A stretch of DNA of 64,000 nt from Micavibrio sp. UBA6929 (lineage in GTDB: Bacteria > Pseudomonadota > Alphaproteobacteria > Micavibrionales > Micavibrionaceae): the NCBI GenBank assembly GCA_002448815.1, contig DKAJ01000003.1, positions 168,350-232,349 on the forward strand, read 5' to 3'. Position 1 is the stretch's first letter, and every line of letters begins with the position of its first letter. Shown here piece after piece: positions 8,195 through 18,119 of the stretch. Below the pieces are notes generated by a model, which saw only the letters and a list, made by a program, of their open reading frames with translations, had not been told where the DNA came from and did not search any database. The translations under genes and the position numbers were made by a program.

Positions 8195-11100
8195 ATGAGT
8201 GTGAGGATACCGACAATCGTGAGTGAAGAATATCAAACAACTTTAAATACTGATTTACCGCCTGGTTGCGGGTGTGCGGCCTGCCGCGATACTGACGGCA
8301 GTAACGATCTTTACCTGTCTGATGGCTCCTCTTATACATCGGAATATGCGGCAAGCTCGGGCGATCCTGAGGCTGCGTCTACGGTTACGGATGCCAATAC
8401 ATTGATCGATGGACGCGAATGGGGTGAAGGCGGCGGCGTTGGCGTTGAGATTACCTTTAGTTTCCCATCGTCTACGCCATCGTATTATTCTGGTGGAGCA
8501 ACCGAGCAAACGAATTTTCAGGCATTTACTTCAGCGATGCAATCGGCCACGCGCGCGATTTTCGATATGATTGAAAGCTTTACCGATTTGACCTTTACGG
8601 AAACGACAGGTGAAAACGGTGATATTACTTTAGCACAGGCGCAACTAGACGAAGGCGTTGGTGCATGGGCATATTATCCGGATCAAGGTGATTTCAGTGG
8701 TGATGTTTGGACAAATACGCGTTATGCGTCAGATACGCAGGATGTTACGCTGGGTGATTATGGCTTTTATACGTTGATGCATGAAATTGGCCATGCGCTC
8801 GGGCTGCAGCATTCATTTGATGCAGGGCTGACTGGCGCCGAAAATACCGAGCAATACACCGTGATGGCTTATGACTGGTCAACGTGGGGCAGTGTCTATG
8901 CGCAAAGTTATATGCTCTATGATATTGCGGCGTTGCAAACATTGTATGGGTCTAATGATGCGTATAATACAGGGGACACCACATATACGCTTGAGGCGGA
9001 TGTTGCGCAGACAATTTGGGATGCTGGCGGAACAGATACGCTGGATGCTACGGGGATTAGCGGCGCAGTGACGATTGATCTGGACGCGGGTGATTATAGT
9101 TCGGTTGGTATGACCGATAACTTGGCGATTGCCTATGGCGTTGAAATTGAAAATGCGATTACTGGGGCGGGCAATGATACAATTTATACCAATGCCTATG
9201 ATAACAATATTCAATCGGGTAATGGTGCAGATACAATTTATGGATCGGCTGGTGACGATATCCTGGATGGTCAAGGTGGTTCATCCGACACGGTGAATTA
9301 CAGTTATAGTTTATCCGATTTTATTTTTACGTTCGTTAATGCATCGCAAGTGAATTTGCTTCATACCTCGGAGGGGTGGGGCGATATTTTGTATAATTTT
9401 GAGACATATGTCTTTAATGGATCGTCTTATACACGTTCGGAACTGCAGGCCAGTGCGACAACGGGTTCACTGGATTCGATTGATGTGCGTTTTGAATGGA
9501 ATGGCGGCAGTGACCGCTATACTTATCGCGGGGATCAGGTCGAAAGTGTTGCGTTTTCAGGAACGCAATTGGGCTATAACGGTGGATCGAGTGATCTGTT
9601 GAGCTTTGACCGCAGTGGAAGTGGCCTTGATGTGACATTTGGTAATAGTGATGCGCCGTCTGTTGTGCGTTTGACGGGGACGTCTTCGGGTGAAACAATT
9701 AATTTAACAGGCACTGTTAGCGGGTATAGTTCGTTTGTATATCTGGGGGATGGTGATGATACGCTGAATGCCAGCGTTGCAGGAAATAATCAGCTTTATG
9801 GTGAAGGCGGCGCGGATACGATTAATGGGTCATCTGGCGCGGATCGTATCTTTGGCGGCGCAGGCGGGGATACATTAACTGGTAATGCTGGCGCAGATCG
9901 CATTTGGGGCGGTGATGATAACGATACTTTGTATGGTAGCGCCGGCAATGATGAGCTATATGGCGATGGCGGTAATGATATCCTAAACGGCGGTGATGAT
10001 GATGATACGCTGTTTGGTGGTAGTGGTTTAGATACGCTTAATGGCGATGATGGCAGTGATATTTTGCACGGTGAATTGGGCGTGGATACGCTTAATGGTG
10101 GTGCAGGCGATGATAGTCTTTATGGTGGCGATGGTGATGACATTTTAAATGGTGATGCGGGCAGTGATGTGATCTTTGGCCATGCTGGAGATGATACCAT
10201 TAATGGCGGTGATGATGATGATACGCTGTATGGTCTTGATGACAATGACACCATTAATGGCGATGCAGGCGTAGACCGCCTGTATGGCGGCGTCGGTGAT
10301 GACATTATGGATGGCGGCACTGAAGATGATCGTTTGTGGGGTGGTCTTGGTGGAGACACACTTAGCGGCGGCACGGGTGACGATCTGCTTTATGGTGAAG
10401 ACGGTATTGATACACTCAATGGCGATGCGGGGAATGACGTTCTATTTGGCGGTATTGATGGCGATACGCTTAACGGCGGTGCGGACAATGATATTCTCTA
10501 CGGCGAAGATGGTGATGATACGTTGAACGGCGGTTTAGGTGAGGATAGACTGTTTGGGGCTGATGGTGCGGACACGATGAATGGTGATGCAGGCAGTGAT
10601 ATTCTTTATGGCGGTGCCGGCGCGGATATCATGGATGGCGGCGATGATAATGATCGCTTGTGGGGCGGTCTTGCAGGGGACACAGTAAGTGGCGGCGCAG
10701 GTAATGATTACCTTTATGGCGAGGATGGTGTTGATACGCTGAACGGGGATGCTGGCGATGATGTTCTATTTGGCGGCATTGATGGCGATACGCTCAATGG
10801 TGGGGATGATAATGATATCCTCTATGGTGAAGACGGTGATGATACGCTGAACGGTGATGCGGGCAGTGATAAAATTTTTGGCGGCGCAGGTATCGACACG
10901 GCAGATGGTGGTGCAGGTAATGACCGCATTTATGGTGATGCGGGGAATGATGTTTTATCTGGCGGCGCGGGTGATGATATCCTTTATGGTGGCGTGGATG
11001 ATGATACGCTCAATGGCGGTGATGATAATGATATCCTCTACGGTGAAGATGGTATTGATACGATCAATGGTGATGCAGGGGATGATATTCTTTATGGCGG

Positions 11101-11701
11101 CATAGGGTCGGATATCATGGATGGCGGCGACGATAATGATGTTCTGTACGGCGATGGCGGCGGAGATGAACTTCGCGGCGGCGCGGGGAATGATTATCTG
11201 TATGGCGGCGGCGGCCTCGATGATTTGTATGGCGGTGATGGTGATGATTATCTGTTTGGCGAAAATAATCCAGATGCGCTTTATGGTGGGGCGGGGTCTG
11301 ACCGCCTTTATGGAGGAAGCTCGTCGGACTTTTTACATGGTGGTGCAGGCATAGATTTCTTATCTGGCGGCAGTCACGCGGATACATATTATTTTGATGC
11401 GCTTGATGGGTCTGTTGACCGGATTTTGGATTTTACACGAGGATCTGGATCGAGCGGTGATATCATTAACATTACCGATTTGTTGACGGGCTTTGATACG
11501 GGTAGTGATGATATTAATGACTTTGTTCAGTTGGTTTATTACTCGTCTGTGCGTACGGATATTATGGTTGATGCAGATGGGGCAGGGGGCGATTGGGTGA
11601 CCTTTGCGATGATGCGCGAGGACTGGAGCGGCGTTACTGTGGATCAGCTTTATGCCGATGGTAATTTGGTCGTTGATAATTCGATAGTGATCCCTGTTTA
11701 A
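8195..11701 (+). CDS. Secreted RTX metalloprotease, serralysin-type (M10B)
   Basis: The product has 1168 residues. A zinc-protease domain occupies about residues 70-310, with the zinc site HEIGHALGLQH (196-206) and Met-turn VMAYDW (223-228). Calcium-binding RTX nonapeptides (GGxGxDxLY) follow from about 320, with one run of some 60 units from about 520 to 1060. A hydrophobic C-terminal tail of about 100 residues resembles a type I secretion signal. There is no N-terminal Sec signal, as expected. Serralysins are usually about 480 residues with a handful of repeats, so this array is very long. C25, C27 and C30 (CGCAAC) lie in the N-terminal propeptide-like segment. The substrate is unknown and no type I exporter is in the window. 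It converges on the beta-helix gene with 3 bp between stop codons. Confidence 0.9.
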   Translation: MSVRIPTIVSEEYQTTLNTDLPPGCGCAACRDTDGSNDLYLSDGSSYTSEYAASSGDPEAASTVTDANTLIDGREWGEGGGVGVEITFSFPSSTPSYYSGGATEQTNFQAFTSAMQSATRAIFDMIESFTDLTFTETTGENGDITLAQAQLDEGVGAWAYYPDQGDFSGDVWTNTRYASDTQDVTLGDYGFYTLMHEIGHALGLQHSFDAGLTGAENTEQYTVMAYDWSTWGSVYAQSYMLYDIAALQTLYGSNDAYNTGDTTYTLEADVAQTIWDAGGTDTLDATGISGAVTIDLDAGDYSSVGMTDNLAIAYGVEIENAITGAGNDTIYTNAYDNNIQSGNGADTIYGSAGDDILDGQGGSSDTVNYSYSLSDFIFTFVNASQVNLLHTSEGWGDILYNFETYVFNGSSYTRSELQASATTGSLDSIDVRFEWNGGSDRYTYRGDQVESVAFSGTQLGYNGGSSDLLSFDRSGSGLDVTFGNSDAPSVVRLTGTSSGETINLTGTVSGYSSFVYLGDGDDTLNASVAGNNQLYGEGGADTINGSSGADRIFGGAGGDTLTGNAGADRIWGGDDNDTLYGSAGNDELYGDGGNDILNGGDDDDTLFGGSGLDTLNGDDGSDILHGELGVDTLNGGAGDDSLYGGDGDDILNGDAGSDVIFGHAGDDTINGGDDDDTLYGLDDNDTINGDAGVDRLYGGVGDDIMDGGTEDDRLWGGLGGDTLSGGTGDDLLYGEDGIDTLNGDAGNDVLFGGIDGDTLNGGADNDILYGEDGDDTLNGGLGEDRLFGADGADTMNGDAGSDILYGGAGADIMDGGDDNDRLWGGLAGDTVSGGAGNDYLYGEDGVDTLNGDAGDDVLFGGIDGDTLNGGDDNDILYGEDGDDTLNGDAGSDKIFGGAGIDTADGGAGNDRIYGDAGNDVLSGGAGDDILYGGVDDDTLNGGDDNDILYGEDGIDTINGDAGDDILYGGIGSDIMDGGDDNDVLYGDGGGDELRGGAGNDYLYGGGGLDDLYGGDGDDYLFGENNPDALYGGAGSDRLYGGSSSDFLHGGAGIDFLSGGSHADTYYFDALDGSVDRILDFTRGSGSSGDIINITDLLTGFDTGSDDINDFVQLVYYSSVRTDIMVDADGAGGDWVTFAMMREDWSGVTVDQLYADGNLVVDNSIVIPV
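9748..11370 (+). repeat. Tandem RTX-encoding repeat array
   Basis: About 1.6 kb of head-to-tail 27-bp units encodes nine-residue GGxGxDxLY turns inside the protease gene. Many adjacent units are near-identical at DNA level (for example around 10420-10560, 10740-10860 and 10980-11100). This suggests recent duplication of multi-unit blocks and makes unit number prone to change. Confidence 0.85.
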
Positions 11702-11704
11702 TCT

Positions 11705-13315
11705 TTAGGCGTTTTCTCTTTCAAAATAAGTGATGTTGATATCGCTGCCTGTAGCGGTGTTTTGACCGATAGCTGGTGTAGAAGAGCCGTTTCCGCGTTC
11801 ATGTTGTAGGGGCAATGCGCCTGAACCATGTACTGTGTTTATGGCGGTGCCGTCTAGGTCTTCGATTTTTATGCTGACATCTTTTGAGCTGCTGGTGTTG
11901 TTGACATGTATGTCGTGAAAGTAAAAGCCATTGAGGGCAGTTCCGATGATGGCATAGTTGCTGCAATCGCCATAAATGTGGTGACAGTAAGATTGGCTAT
12001 TTATGGCTAAATTTGTGTCGGTAACAAGGCTCCAACTGCTTTCATCCCATTGCTTGAAAAAGTCGGCAATTTGCCCTGTGCAGTTTTCGGCTACGCAGTA
12101 TTCAATTGAACAGTTTTCGATGACTGAGATATGCTCGAAAGCATCTTCTGTACATTCGGTAACGTAGCAATACCGAAAGGCAGTGTTTTTCGCGCGCGCG
12201 GATTCTAAGCATTCATTGCCTGCGCCTGAGCCGCTTTGTTTGGTCATTTTTAAATATTGCACGGTTGTGTTTTCAATTTTAATCGTGCTGTCGGTATCAT
12301 CGCTGATTAGGTAGATTAAGCGATATCCGCTGCCGGTGCTGGCGTTATGGTGGACGGTGCCGTGCTGTATGGTTGTGCCGTTTAGGGCGCTGAGTAAAAT
12401 GGCTTCTTGCGCTGTATTTTGAATATCGAAATAGGTCACGATTATGGATTTTTGCGCGGCGGGTGCGATGGTATCTGACATCATGTGCGCCATGCCGCCA
12501 TTGATTTTTATGTGAGAGAAGGTAGATCCGTCCTGACATGCGATGATTTGGAAGAGACTGTCGATTGTGACGGGCGTCATGCTTGCCTGATTTTCAATAT
12601 GGGCGGCGTTGATTATTAAATCAGGGCTGTTAAAGAAAAAGACGTCACAGCCTGATGCCCAATTTGTGCTGTTATTGCTAATATAAATATTTGTGAGTGT
12701 CAGTGAGCCTTGCGCAGTTGTCGCCGTGACATAGCCTGCGTATGAATTGCACCCTGATAGTTCACATTCTTTTAGTGTGATATGTCCGCTTGTGTGTAAG
12801 AAGAGCTCTCCATTGGCGGCAGTGTTGTAAAACAAGCAGTGTTCGAATGTGATTGTGCCGCTTCCCCATGTGTCGAACCATAAATTTTGTGATGTCCAAT
12901 CGTAAAAGCGGCAATTTATAAACTTCACGTGATAATTCGCATCTGGATCATTAAAGCGCAGCGCCCAGTTGATGCTTTGCTGTCCATCATAATTAAGGTT
13001 TTCAATGATATAGGGGGCGGCCTGTGTGCCGCTGCTGGCTAGGTTTTGGATGTGCGTTTCGGATGTGATGTGCGTTTTTGATGCGGTGATCAGGATTGTG
13101 TCATCGATCAGGCCAGGTGTGATACCTGTTTCGATGCCTGCGATCTCGCCAGCGGGGATGCCTGCTTGCGCCTTGATATTATGGGCGAGGCTTTGATTGC
13201 GATAGTGATAGGGCAGCGCGTCCTTTAACGGGAAGGGAGCGCGCAGGGAAAGTTGTAATTTATCATATGCAGGCACGCGCATAGGTGCCTGTGCACAATT
13301 GAGTGACAGTCTCAT
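11705..13315 (-). CDS. Right-handed beta-helix protein of a polysaccharide operon
   Basis: The product has 536 residues. AAAGGAAAC precedes the ATG. From about residue 75 the sequence is a series of short strands with Asn/Cys ladders (ITFEHCLFYNT, ITLKECELSGC, IENCSIEYCVAENC), characteristic of parallel beta-helix folds such as pectate lyases and tail-spike or alginate-modifying enzymes. Residues 1-70 lack a clear signal peptide. It is third in the minus-strand operon after the flippase and polymerase genes. A role as polysaccharide lyase, epimerase or structural surface protein fits the context, but no catalytic motif could be assigned. It is cysteine-rich for this fold. Confidence 0.75.
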   Translation of the reverse strand: MRLSLNCAQAPMRVPAYDKLQLSLRAPFPLKDALPYHYRNQSLAHNIKAQAGIPAGEIAGIETGITPGLIDDTILITASKTHITSETHIQNLASSGTQAAPYIIENLNYDGQQSINWALRFNDPDANYHVKFINCRFYDWTSQNLWFDTWGSGTITFEHCLFYNTAANGELFLHTSGHITLKECELSGCNSYAGYVTATTAQGSLTLTNIYISNNSTNWASGCDVFFFNSPDLIINAAHIENQASMTPVTIDSLFQIIACQDGSTFSHIKINGGMAHMMSDTIAPAAQKSIIVTYFDIQNTAQEAILLSALNGTTIQHGTVHHNASTGSGYRLIYLISDDTDSTIKIENTTVQYLKMTKQSGSGAGNECLESARAKNTAFRYCYVTECTEDAFEHISVIENCSIEYCVAENCTGQIADFFKQWDESSWSLVTDTNLAINSQSYCHHIYGDCSNYAIIGTALNGFYFHDIHVNNTSSSKDVSIKIEDLDGTAINTVHGSGALPLQHERGNGSSTPAIGQNTATGSDINITYFERENA

Positions 13316-13394
13316 GGTGTTTCCTTTGAAAAATATGCTAATAATGGGAATATAGTTTAAGGAATATAATCCTAAATCGGTACGTTTGTCAAGG

Positions 13395-14699
13395 TTAAAC
13401 TTCGTTGCGTACGGTCGGGGTCAGTAGTCTGCCCCATCTTGCCTGCGTGAGGAATTGGAAGATAAACAATGGAATGACAAAGAAAATGTAATTGATGAAA
13501 ATCCCGTTATTGATGCCCGTAGGGGAAACAACATACAAAATCAGAATATAAGAAATATACGTAGAAAATGGATCGCGCGTCATTTGGCTGTATTTGGCTT
13601 GTATTTGACGCAGCAGCCATCCTGTTAAAAAACCACCAGTTATCACGCCCAGCCATCCAAAACTGGAAAACCATTGGTTATAGGCAAATACAGGCCAGCC
13701 CCCGCGGCTTCCAGGGAGGAGGCTTTCTTTGAAATCACCGCCTGCGGTAATTTGTACGGGTTTATCTGGCCATAAAAAGCGCGGCACAACGCCGGCAAGA
13801 CCGTTGGCAAAAGTTTCGCCAGTTTCTTCGTCGTGGAGTGTTCCAAGTGTGTCGATAAAGATGAGGTTTCCATCCATCACGTCGAAATGCAGCGCGCCGT
13901 AAAGATAGCTAATTGGGTCTTTGATGCTGGCTTCTTTCACGAAGATGATGCGTGTGAATTGTAATGATAATACTAGAACGACCAGTGCAAGGCAGGTCAG
14001 TGATATAAATTGCATGGGCTTTTTCGTGGCGCACACCGCATAGGCAATCGCCATGAAGGCCAGTGGCCAAATGATAAACCCTTTACCGCCCATGATGAAC
14101 GAGAAAAACAGGTTCAGGATCAAGAGCACGGCAATAAGGCCAATGAATTTTGTGTCAATGTGCGCGCCGCGCCTTTTGCGTACGATTAGATCGACGATGT
14201 AGGCGCTGCTGAGTAGGGTGGCGAATTGGATGAATTTTTTAAGGACGTTCAGCCCTTCGTAAAAATCAAGGTTACGCACGAGGTTAATGGCTTCGAAGAT
14301 ATCGCCTGTTTGTTGAATGGGTATCCATGCCACGATAAAGGCGCAAATCGTTAAGGTGATAATGCCTGCAAGGATAAGGAGATCTGATTTTGGGGCGCTG
14401 TAATCCGGGAAGAGGGATTGTCCAAACCTAACGCGGTTGAAAACAATATATCCAAGATAGGTAAAAACCATAAAGACCATAAAGATCAACGCCATTTCCA
14501 CCATGGCCGAGCTATGGCGGACATTGTCGAAAAAGGCGCTTTCGCCGCTGAACCCGAAGAGATAAAAAATGCTTGGCAGGTGACGATAAGCAACAAAACA
14601 CAGGAAAAAACCCATGGCGTCAAAGGGGCGTTTGGCAACGACCAAAAAGCCGAAACCAACAACACATATCACCGTAATAAAGAGCATAATCTCATGCAT
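13395..14699 (-). CDS. Membrane protein, probable polysaccharide polymerase (Wzy-like)
   Basis: The product has 434 residues with about ten to twelve hydrophobic segments along the whole chain. A large hydrophilic loop (about 270-345, containing FANGLAGVVPRFLWPDKP) resembles the periplasmic loop of O-antigen or exopolysaccharide polymerases. Such proteins join lipid-linked repeat units at the outer face of the inner membrane. It lies 15 bp after the flippase gene in the same operon, which strongly supports the Wzx/Wzy pairing. Polymerases are poorly conserved, so the call rests on topology, length and context. An O-antigen ligase is the main alternative. Confidence 0.75.
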   Translation of the reverse strand: MHEIMLFITVICVVGFGFLVVAKRPFDAMGFFLCFVAYRHLPSIFYLFGFSGESAFFDNVRHSSAMVEMALIFMVFMVFTYLGYIVFNRVRFGQSLFPDYSAPKSDLLILAGIITLTICAFIVAWIPIQQTGDIFEAINLVRNLDFYEGLNVLKKFIQFATLLSSAYIVDLIVRKRRGAHIDTKFIGLIAVLLILNLFFSFIMGGKGFIIWPLAFMAIAYAVCATKKPMQFISLTCLALVVLVLSLQFTRIIFVKEASIKDPISYLYGALHFDVMDGNLIFIDTLGTLHDEETGETFANGLAGVVPRFLWPDKPVQITAGGDFKESLLPGSRGGWPVFAYNQWFSSFGWLGVITGGFLTGWLLRQIQAKYSQMTRDPFSTYISYILILYVVSPTGINNGIFINYIFFVIPLFIFQFLTQARWGRLLTPTVRNEV

Positions 14700-14714
14700 G
14701 GTGGCATGATTTTA

Positions 14715-16163
14715 TCAACTTACTTTGTTTTTTATAAGGCTAAAGAAGTGTAAGACGGACTTTATGCGGATAAAAATGTAGGCGCAGCAGATGGCGGCGC
14801 AAGCACTGGCGGCGATAAGGGCGCTGGTGTTTGTATGGGTGAAGGCAATGATGGTGCACGTAGTCAATATCAGGGTGAGTATTTCTGGCCATGCGATCAG
14901 TGCGTATGTGTTTTTCTTTTTGATGATAGTTGTGATGCTGAGCATGGTAATCAGGACGGCAATGTTGGTTGCATACGCCGCGCCAATGCCTTGATATTCT
15001 GGCACAAGATATATAAACCCGATCAGCAATGTGACAAAACTGACAGTATGGGTGATAAGTGCCCATCCAGCGTGGCCAGCCATGGCGATAAAGCCGCCCG
15101 CATCACCAAAGGCCGCGCGAAGAAGGCTCGCGATCGAAAGTAAAATGAGGATATCGTATGTTTGCTGTCCATAGTCACCGAACTGCGCGAGGACAGGTTT
15201 GCTGAAGAGGATAAATGCGATAATGCCACATAATGTCGCGCAGAGCATCAGCGCCTGATTGGTGCGATACTCATCGATAAGCGCCGTGCGGTTGTTTTGT
15301 TTTAGGTGCGCGCGAATACGCGGGGTCAATAATTGCACCAGTGCATTTTTCGGGATAAGCAATAATTGACCGAAGCGCGATGCAATCGCAAAGTCAGCGG
15401 TCAGCGCCGTGCTAGCCAGTGCGCCGGATAGGACGATAACTAAATTGCGCGTAGATTTATTAACCAGTTGACCAAATCCTGATTGGGCGGCGTATTTGAC
15501 ATCCCACGCGGAAAAGACGCGCCAGTTCAGCGATGGGCGCAGCGGCGTTTGAATATACAGCGCTGCAAATGGTATTAAGTACGATGCAATAAAGGCGCAT
15601 CCAACCCACGTGAACAGATGACTTGAATGCGTGATAAAGCCAAGGCTGGCTAGTGCGGCAATGCGCAGGATAGAAGGCAATATCTCATTATAGAGCGTGA
15701 GCTTATCAATATTTTGTAAGGCGCGATGCCAGCTGGTGAGTACCATATTGATGGTGAAGGCGGGGATGAAACCTGCCATGGCGGCGAACCATAGGCTTAG
15801 ATCGGGTTTGTTGAAAAGGCCTGCCAAAAAGGGCGCGCCGACAAAACACAGTATGCCGATTGCTGCGCTGATGACGCATGATAGCCCCATGCCAGCGCGC
15901 GCAATAGGGTGGGGGATGTCTGTTTTGGCTGTGCTTTCATCGCTTGGAACGTGATATAAAATGCAACTTTGGAACAGGGTTGATAAGGTTGCGGCGATAA
16001 TCTGGTACAGCGAAAAGACAATCATGAACGCGCCAAAGTCGTCTTTGCTCATGATCAGGTTGAGTTGCCAAATTGTAATGACGCCCGATACTGCCAAAAA
16101 GATTTTGGCAATGCCCGCAAAGGCCGTGGATTTGAAATAGAGGTTACGAAGGGCGCTGGGCAT
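14715..16163 (-). CDS. Polysaccharide flippase, Wzx/MOP superfamily
   Basis: The product has 482 residues with about 12-14 membrane helices spread evenly, the pattern of the MATE/oligosaccharidyl-lipid flippase superfamily. Wzx proteins move undecaprenyl-linked repeat units across the inner membrane. The N-terminus (IAKIFLAVSGVITIWQLNLIMSKDDFGAFMIVFSLYQIIA) is typical of polysaccharide exporters with an early Gln/Lys pair. It is first in the minus-strand operon (flippase, polymerase, beta-helix) and divergent from the sulfotransferase operon across 112 bp. Confidence 0.88.
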   Translation of the reverse strand: MPSALRNLYFKSTAFAGIAKIFLAVSGVITIWQLNLIMSKDDFGAFMIVFSLYQIIAATLSTLFQSCILYHVPSDESTAKTDIPHPIARAGMGLSCVISAAIGILCFVGAPFLAGLFNKPDLSLWFAAMAGFIPAFTINMVLTSWHRALQNIDKLTLYNEILPSILRIAALASLGFITHSSHLFTWVGCAFIASYLIPFAALYIQTPLRPSLNWRVFSAWDVKYAAQSGFGQLVNKSTRNLVIVLSGALASTALTADFAIASRFGQLLLIPKNALVQLLTPRIRAHLKQNNRTALIDEYRTNQALMLCATLCGIIAFILFSKPVLAQFGDYGQQTYDILILLSIASLLRAAFGDAGGFIAMAGHAGWALITHTVSFVTLLIGFIYLVPEYQGIGAAYATNIAVLITMLSITTIIKKKNTYALIAWPEILTLILTTCTIIAFTHTNTSALIAASACAAICCAYIFIRIKSVLHFFSLIKNKVS

Positions 16164-16275
16164 GTTTTGTATGGAGCGGGTCTATGTGTCTGTTGTTCGG
16201 GGGCTTTATTCTTTTCCTATTTTAAAATACAATGGTTTCAAATACTAACGGAAAATTTAGGCCTTATCATTTTAT

Positions 16276-17175
16276 ATGCCCAGCAGGGAATCTTCGCAAT
16301 TTGTACCTGACTTTTTAATCGCTGGCGCGACGCGCTGCGGCACGACCAGTTTGCATGAAGCGCTGGCGGCGCATTCTGGTGTGTGCGTTCCGCGTAAAAA
16401 GGAAGTGAAGTATTTTTATGACGATGCGCAGTACAAGCGCGGCGGTGCATATTACGCAACACATTTTTCGCATCGTGAAGACGGGCAAATTTGTGGCGAG
16501 GTTTGTCCGCTTTATTTCGAAAAAGGATTTGTCTTAACGCAAGATGGTCCTTCGTCATGGGTGCCAGAAGATGACTGCGCCGCGCGCATTCATCGTGACT
16601 ATCCTGATGTGTCGTTGTTGTTTAGTTTGCGTGATCCTATTCAGCGCGCGCATTCGATTTTTTGGAAGAATAAATGGCAAGGACGTGAAACGGCAGATGA
16701 CTTTGCGCAAGCCGTAGATGAAGAATTAATCGGTAAACGCAAGCCAGAGGAAACGCCGTTTTGCTTTGTGTGGCGTAACCGTTATCACATTCATCTTGAG
16801 CGCTGGTTAGAGCTATTCCCCAAGGAACAGTTACATGTTTTGCTGTTTGAGGAGTGGGTTAAAAATCCGCAAATTGCGGTTGATGCGTTTCAATCTGTTA
16901 TGGATTTGCCTGCTGATCCGCAGTGGGGGGCGCACTGCTTTGTCAAAAGCAATGAGGGTCGCAAGTTATCCCATCCTGCGCTGCGATCTATTTCTGCGAT
17001 CGGGGATAAAATACCACTAGTGCGCAGCTTTACCAGGCGCTTTTTAACGCAGCCCGGATATCCGCCGATTGATCCGCATGTATATGCGCGCCTGCAAGAA
17101 GAGTTTCGTGAGGATGTTACATTTTTAGAAACATTCTTGGGGCGCGGAATTGATGTCTGGTTGAAGGGCGTGTAG
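16276..17175 (+). CDS. Sulfotransferase domain protein (first copy)
   Basis: The product has 299 residues. The 5'-phosphosulfate-binding loop is GATRCGTTSL (17-26) and the 3'-phosphate-binding motif is SLRDPIQRAHS (117-127), together diagnostic of PAPS-dependent sulfotransferases. The fold is like the heparan-sulfate and bacterial carbohydrate enzymes. It would transfer sulfate from PAPS to a sugar hydroxyl in the cytoplasm. It is first in the plus-strand polysaccharide operon, with 95 bp before the next gene. TATCAT lies 5 bp before the ATG, a possible leaderless -10. The acceptor is unknown; a sugar of the locus polysaccharide is the simplest guess. Confidence 0.9.
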   Translation: MPSRESSQFVPDFLIAGATRCGTTSLHEALAAHSGVCVPRKKEVKYFYDDAQYKRGGAYYATHFSHREDGQICGEVCPLYFEKGFVLTQDGPSSWVPEDDCAARIHRDYPDVSLLFSLRDPIQRAHSIFWKNKWQGRETADDFAQAVDEELIGKRKPEETPFCFVWRNRYHIHLERWLELFPKEQLHVLLFEEWVKNPQIAVDAFQSVMDLPADPQWGAHCFVKSNEGRKLSHPALRSISAIGDKIPLVRSFTRRFLTQPGYPPIDPHVYARLQEEFREDVTFLETFLGRGIDVWLKGV

Positions 17176-17270
17176 TATATGTATATTCGGCGTTTTTCTT
17201 GGCGCTGATTTCTTTGTTTTGCCATGCATTCGCCAGGGCATTTTCTTTGCCGCATTAAGGGAAAATAGTC

Positions 17271-18119
17271 GTGAAAGACCGTGTAGAGTTTTTTTATTTA
17301 GGCCCGCCCAAAAGTGCCTCAACATGGACGTATTTCTGCCTTGCAGATCATCCTGAAATTAATGCTTCCTCGCGCGGGGAACCTTGCTTTTTCGATCAGC
17401 ATTTTCATGAAGGTTTATCATGGTTTGATGGGTTGTATGATGCAGGCCATGATGGGGTGCGCATGGATTGTACGCCTGGATATATTTATAATATCAACGC
17501 GCTAGAGCGCATTAAGAATTATAACCCTGATGCGAGGCTTGCCTTTGCTTTGCGTCATCCGGTTGAGCGCACATTTTCGGCGTATTGGCATGTGCGCAAG
17601 CGCCGTGATGTTGTGTGGACATTGGATGAGGTTTTTGACAATCATGCGGCGTGGCGCCTATGGGTTGATAGCAGTATGATATCGGCGGGCGTTGAATATT
17701 TGCTAGCGAATTTTCCGCGTGAGAATATTCACTTTTTCATGTTTGACGATTTGAAGGCACAAGGGCTTGAGACTGTTCAAAATCTTTACCGCTTTATTGG
17801 TGTGGATGACGGGTTTGTTCCGCCGTCCTTGACAAAGCGCATTAATGTGGCTGCGCCGCGGCCAACATTGCAGCACAAGGTGCGCCATAAACTGGCCGGT
17901 GTTTTGATGGGTGATAAGCTGCACCAGCGTGATGCGCAATTTAATGGGTTTGAACGCTGGCTGTCGGGTAAGGGCGAGTATCTTGAGGGGATGAAGCCTG
18001 AACTGCGCGCGGCGCTATTGCAGGCGTTTCTTCCTGAAATTGATAAGTTAGAGCGTCTTTTAAACGTCGATTTATCACACTGGCGGGGGCATAATGATGC
18101 TGAAAAAACTGGCGCTTAG
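17271..18119 (+). CDS. Sulfotransferase domain protein (second copy)
   Basis: The product has 282 residues with a GTG start at 17271 preceded by AAGGG. The PAPS loop is GPPKSASTWT (11-20) and the 3'-phosphate motif is LRHPVERTFS (94-103). It is only distantly similar to the first copy, so the two probably sulfate different positions or sugars and are not a recent duplication. The last 26 bp overlap the acyltransferase gene, which indicates translational coupling. CysQ at 31.8 kb would clear the PAP made by both enzymes. Confidence 0.9.
   Translation: MKDRVEFFYLGPPKSASTWTYFCLADHPEINASSRGEPCFFDQHFHEGLSWFDGLYDAGHDGVRMDCTPGYIYNINALERIKNYNPDARLAFALRHPVERTFSAYWHVRKRRDVVWTLDEVFDNHAAWRLWVDSSMISAGVEYLLANFPRENIHFFMFDDLKAQGLETVQNLYRFIGVDDGFVPPSLTKRINVAAPRPTLQHKVRHKLAGVLMGDKLHQRDAQFNGFERWLSGKGEYLEGMKPELRAALLQAFLPEIDKLERLLNVDLSHWRGHNDAEKTGA

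Noticed and set aside
9748..11370. Several antisense and out-of-frame ORFs across the RTX array
   Set aside because: Long open frames are expected in a 27-bp repeat with fixed composition; the serralysin frame explains the region.
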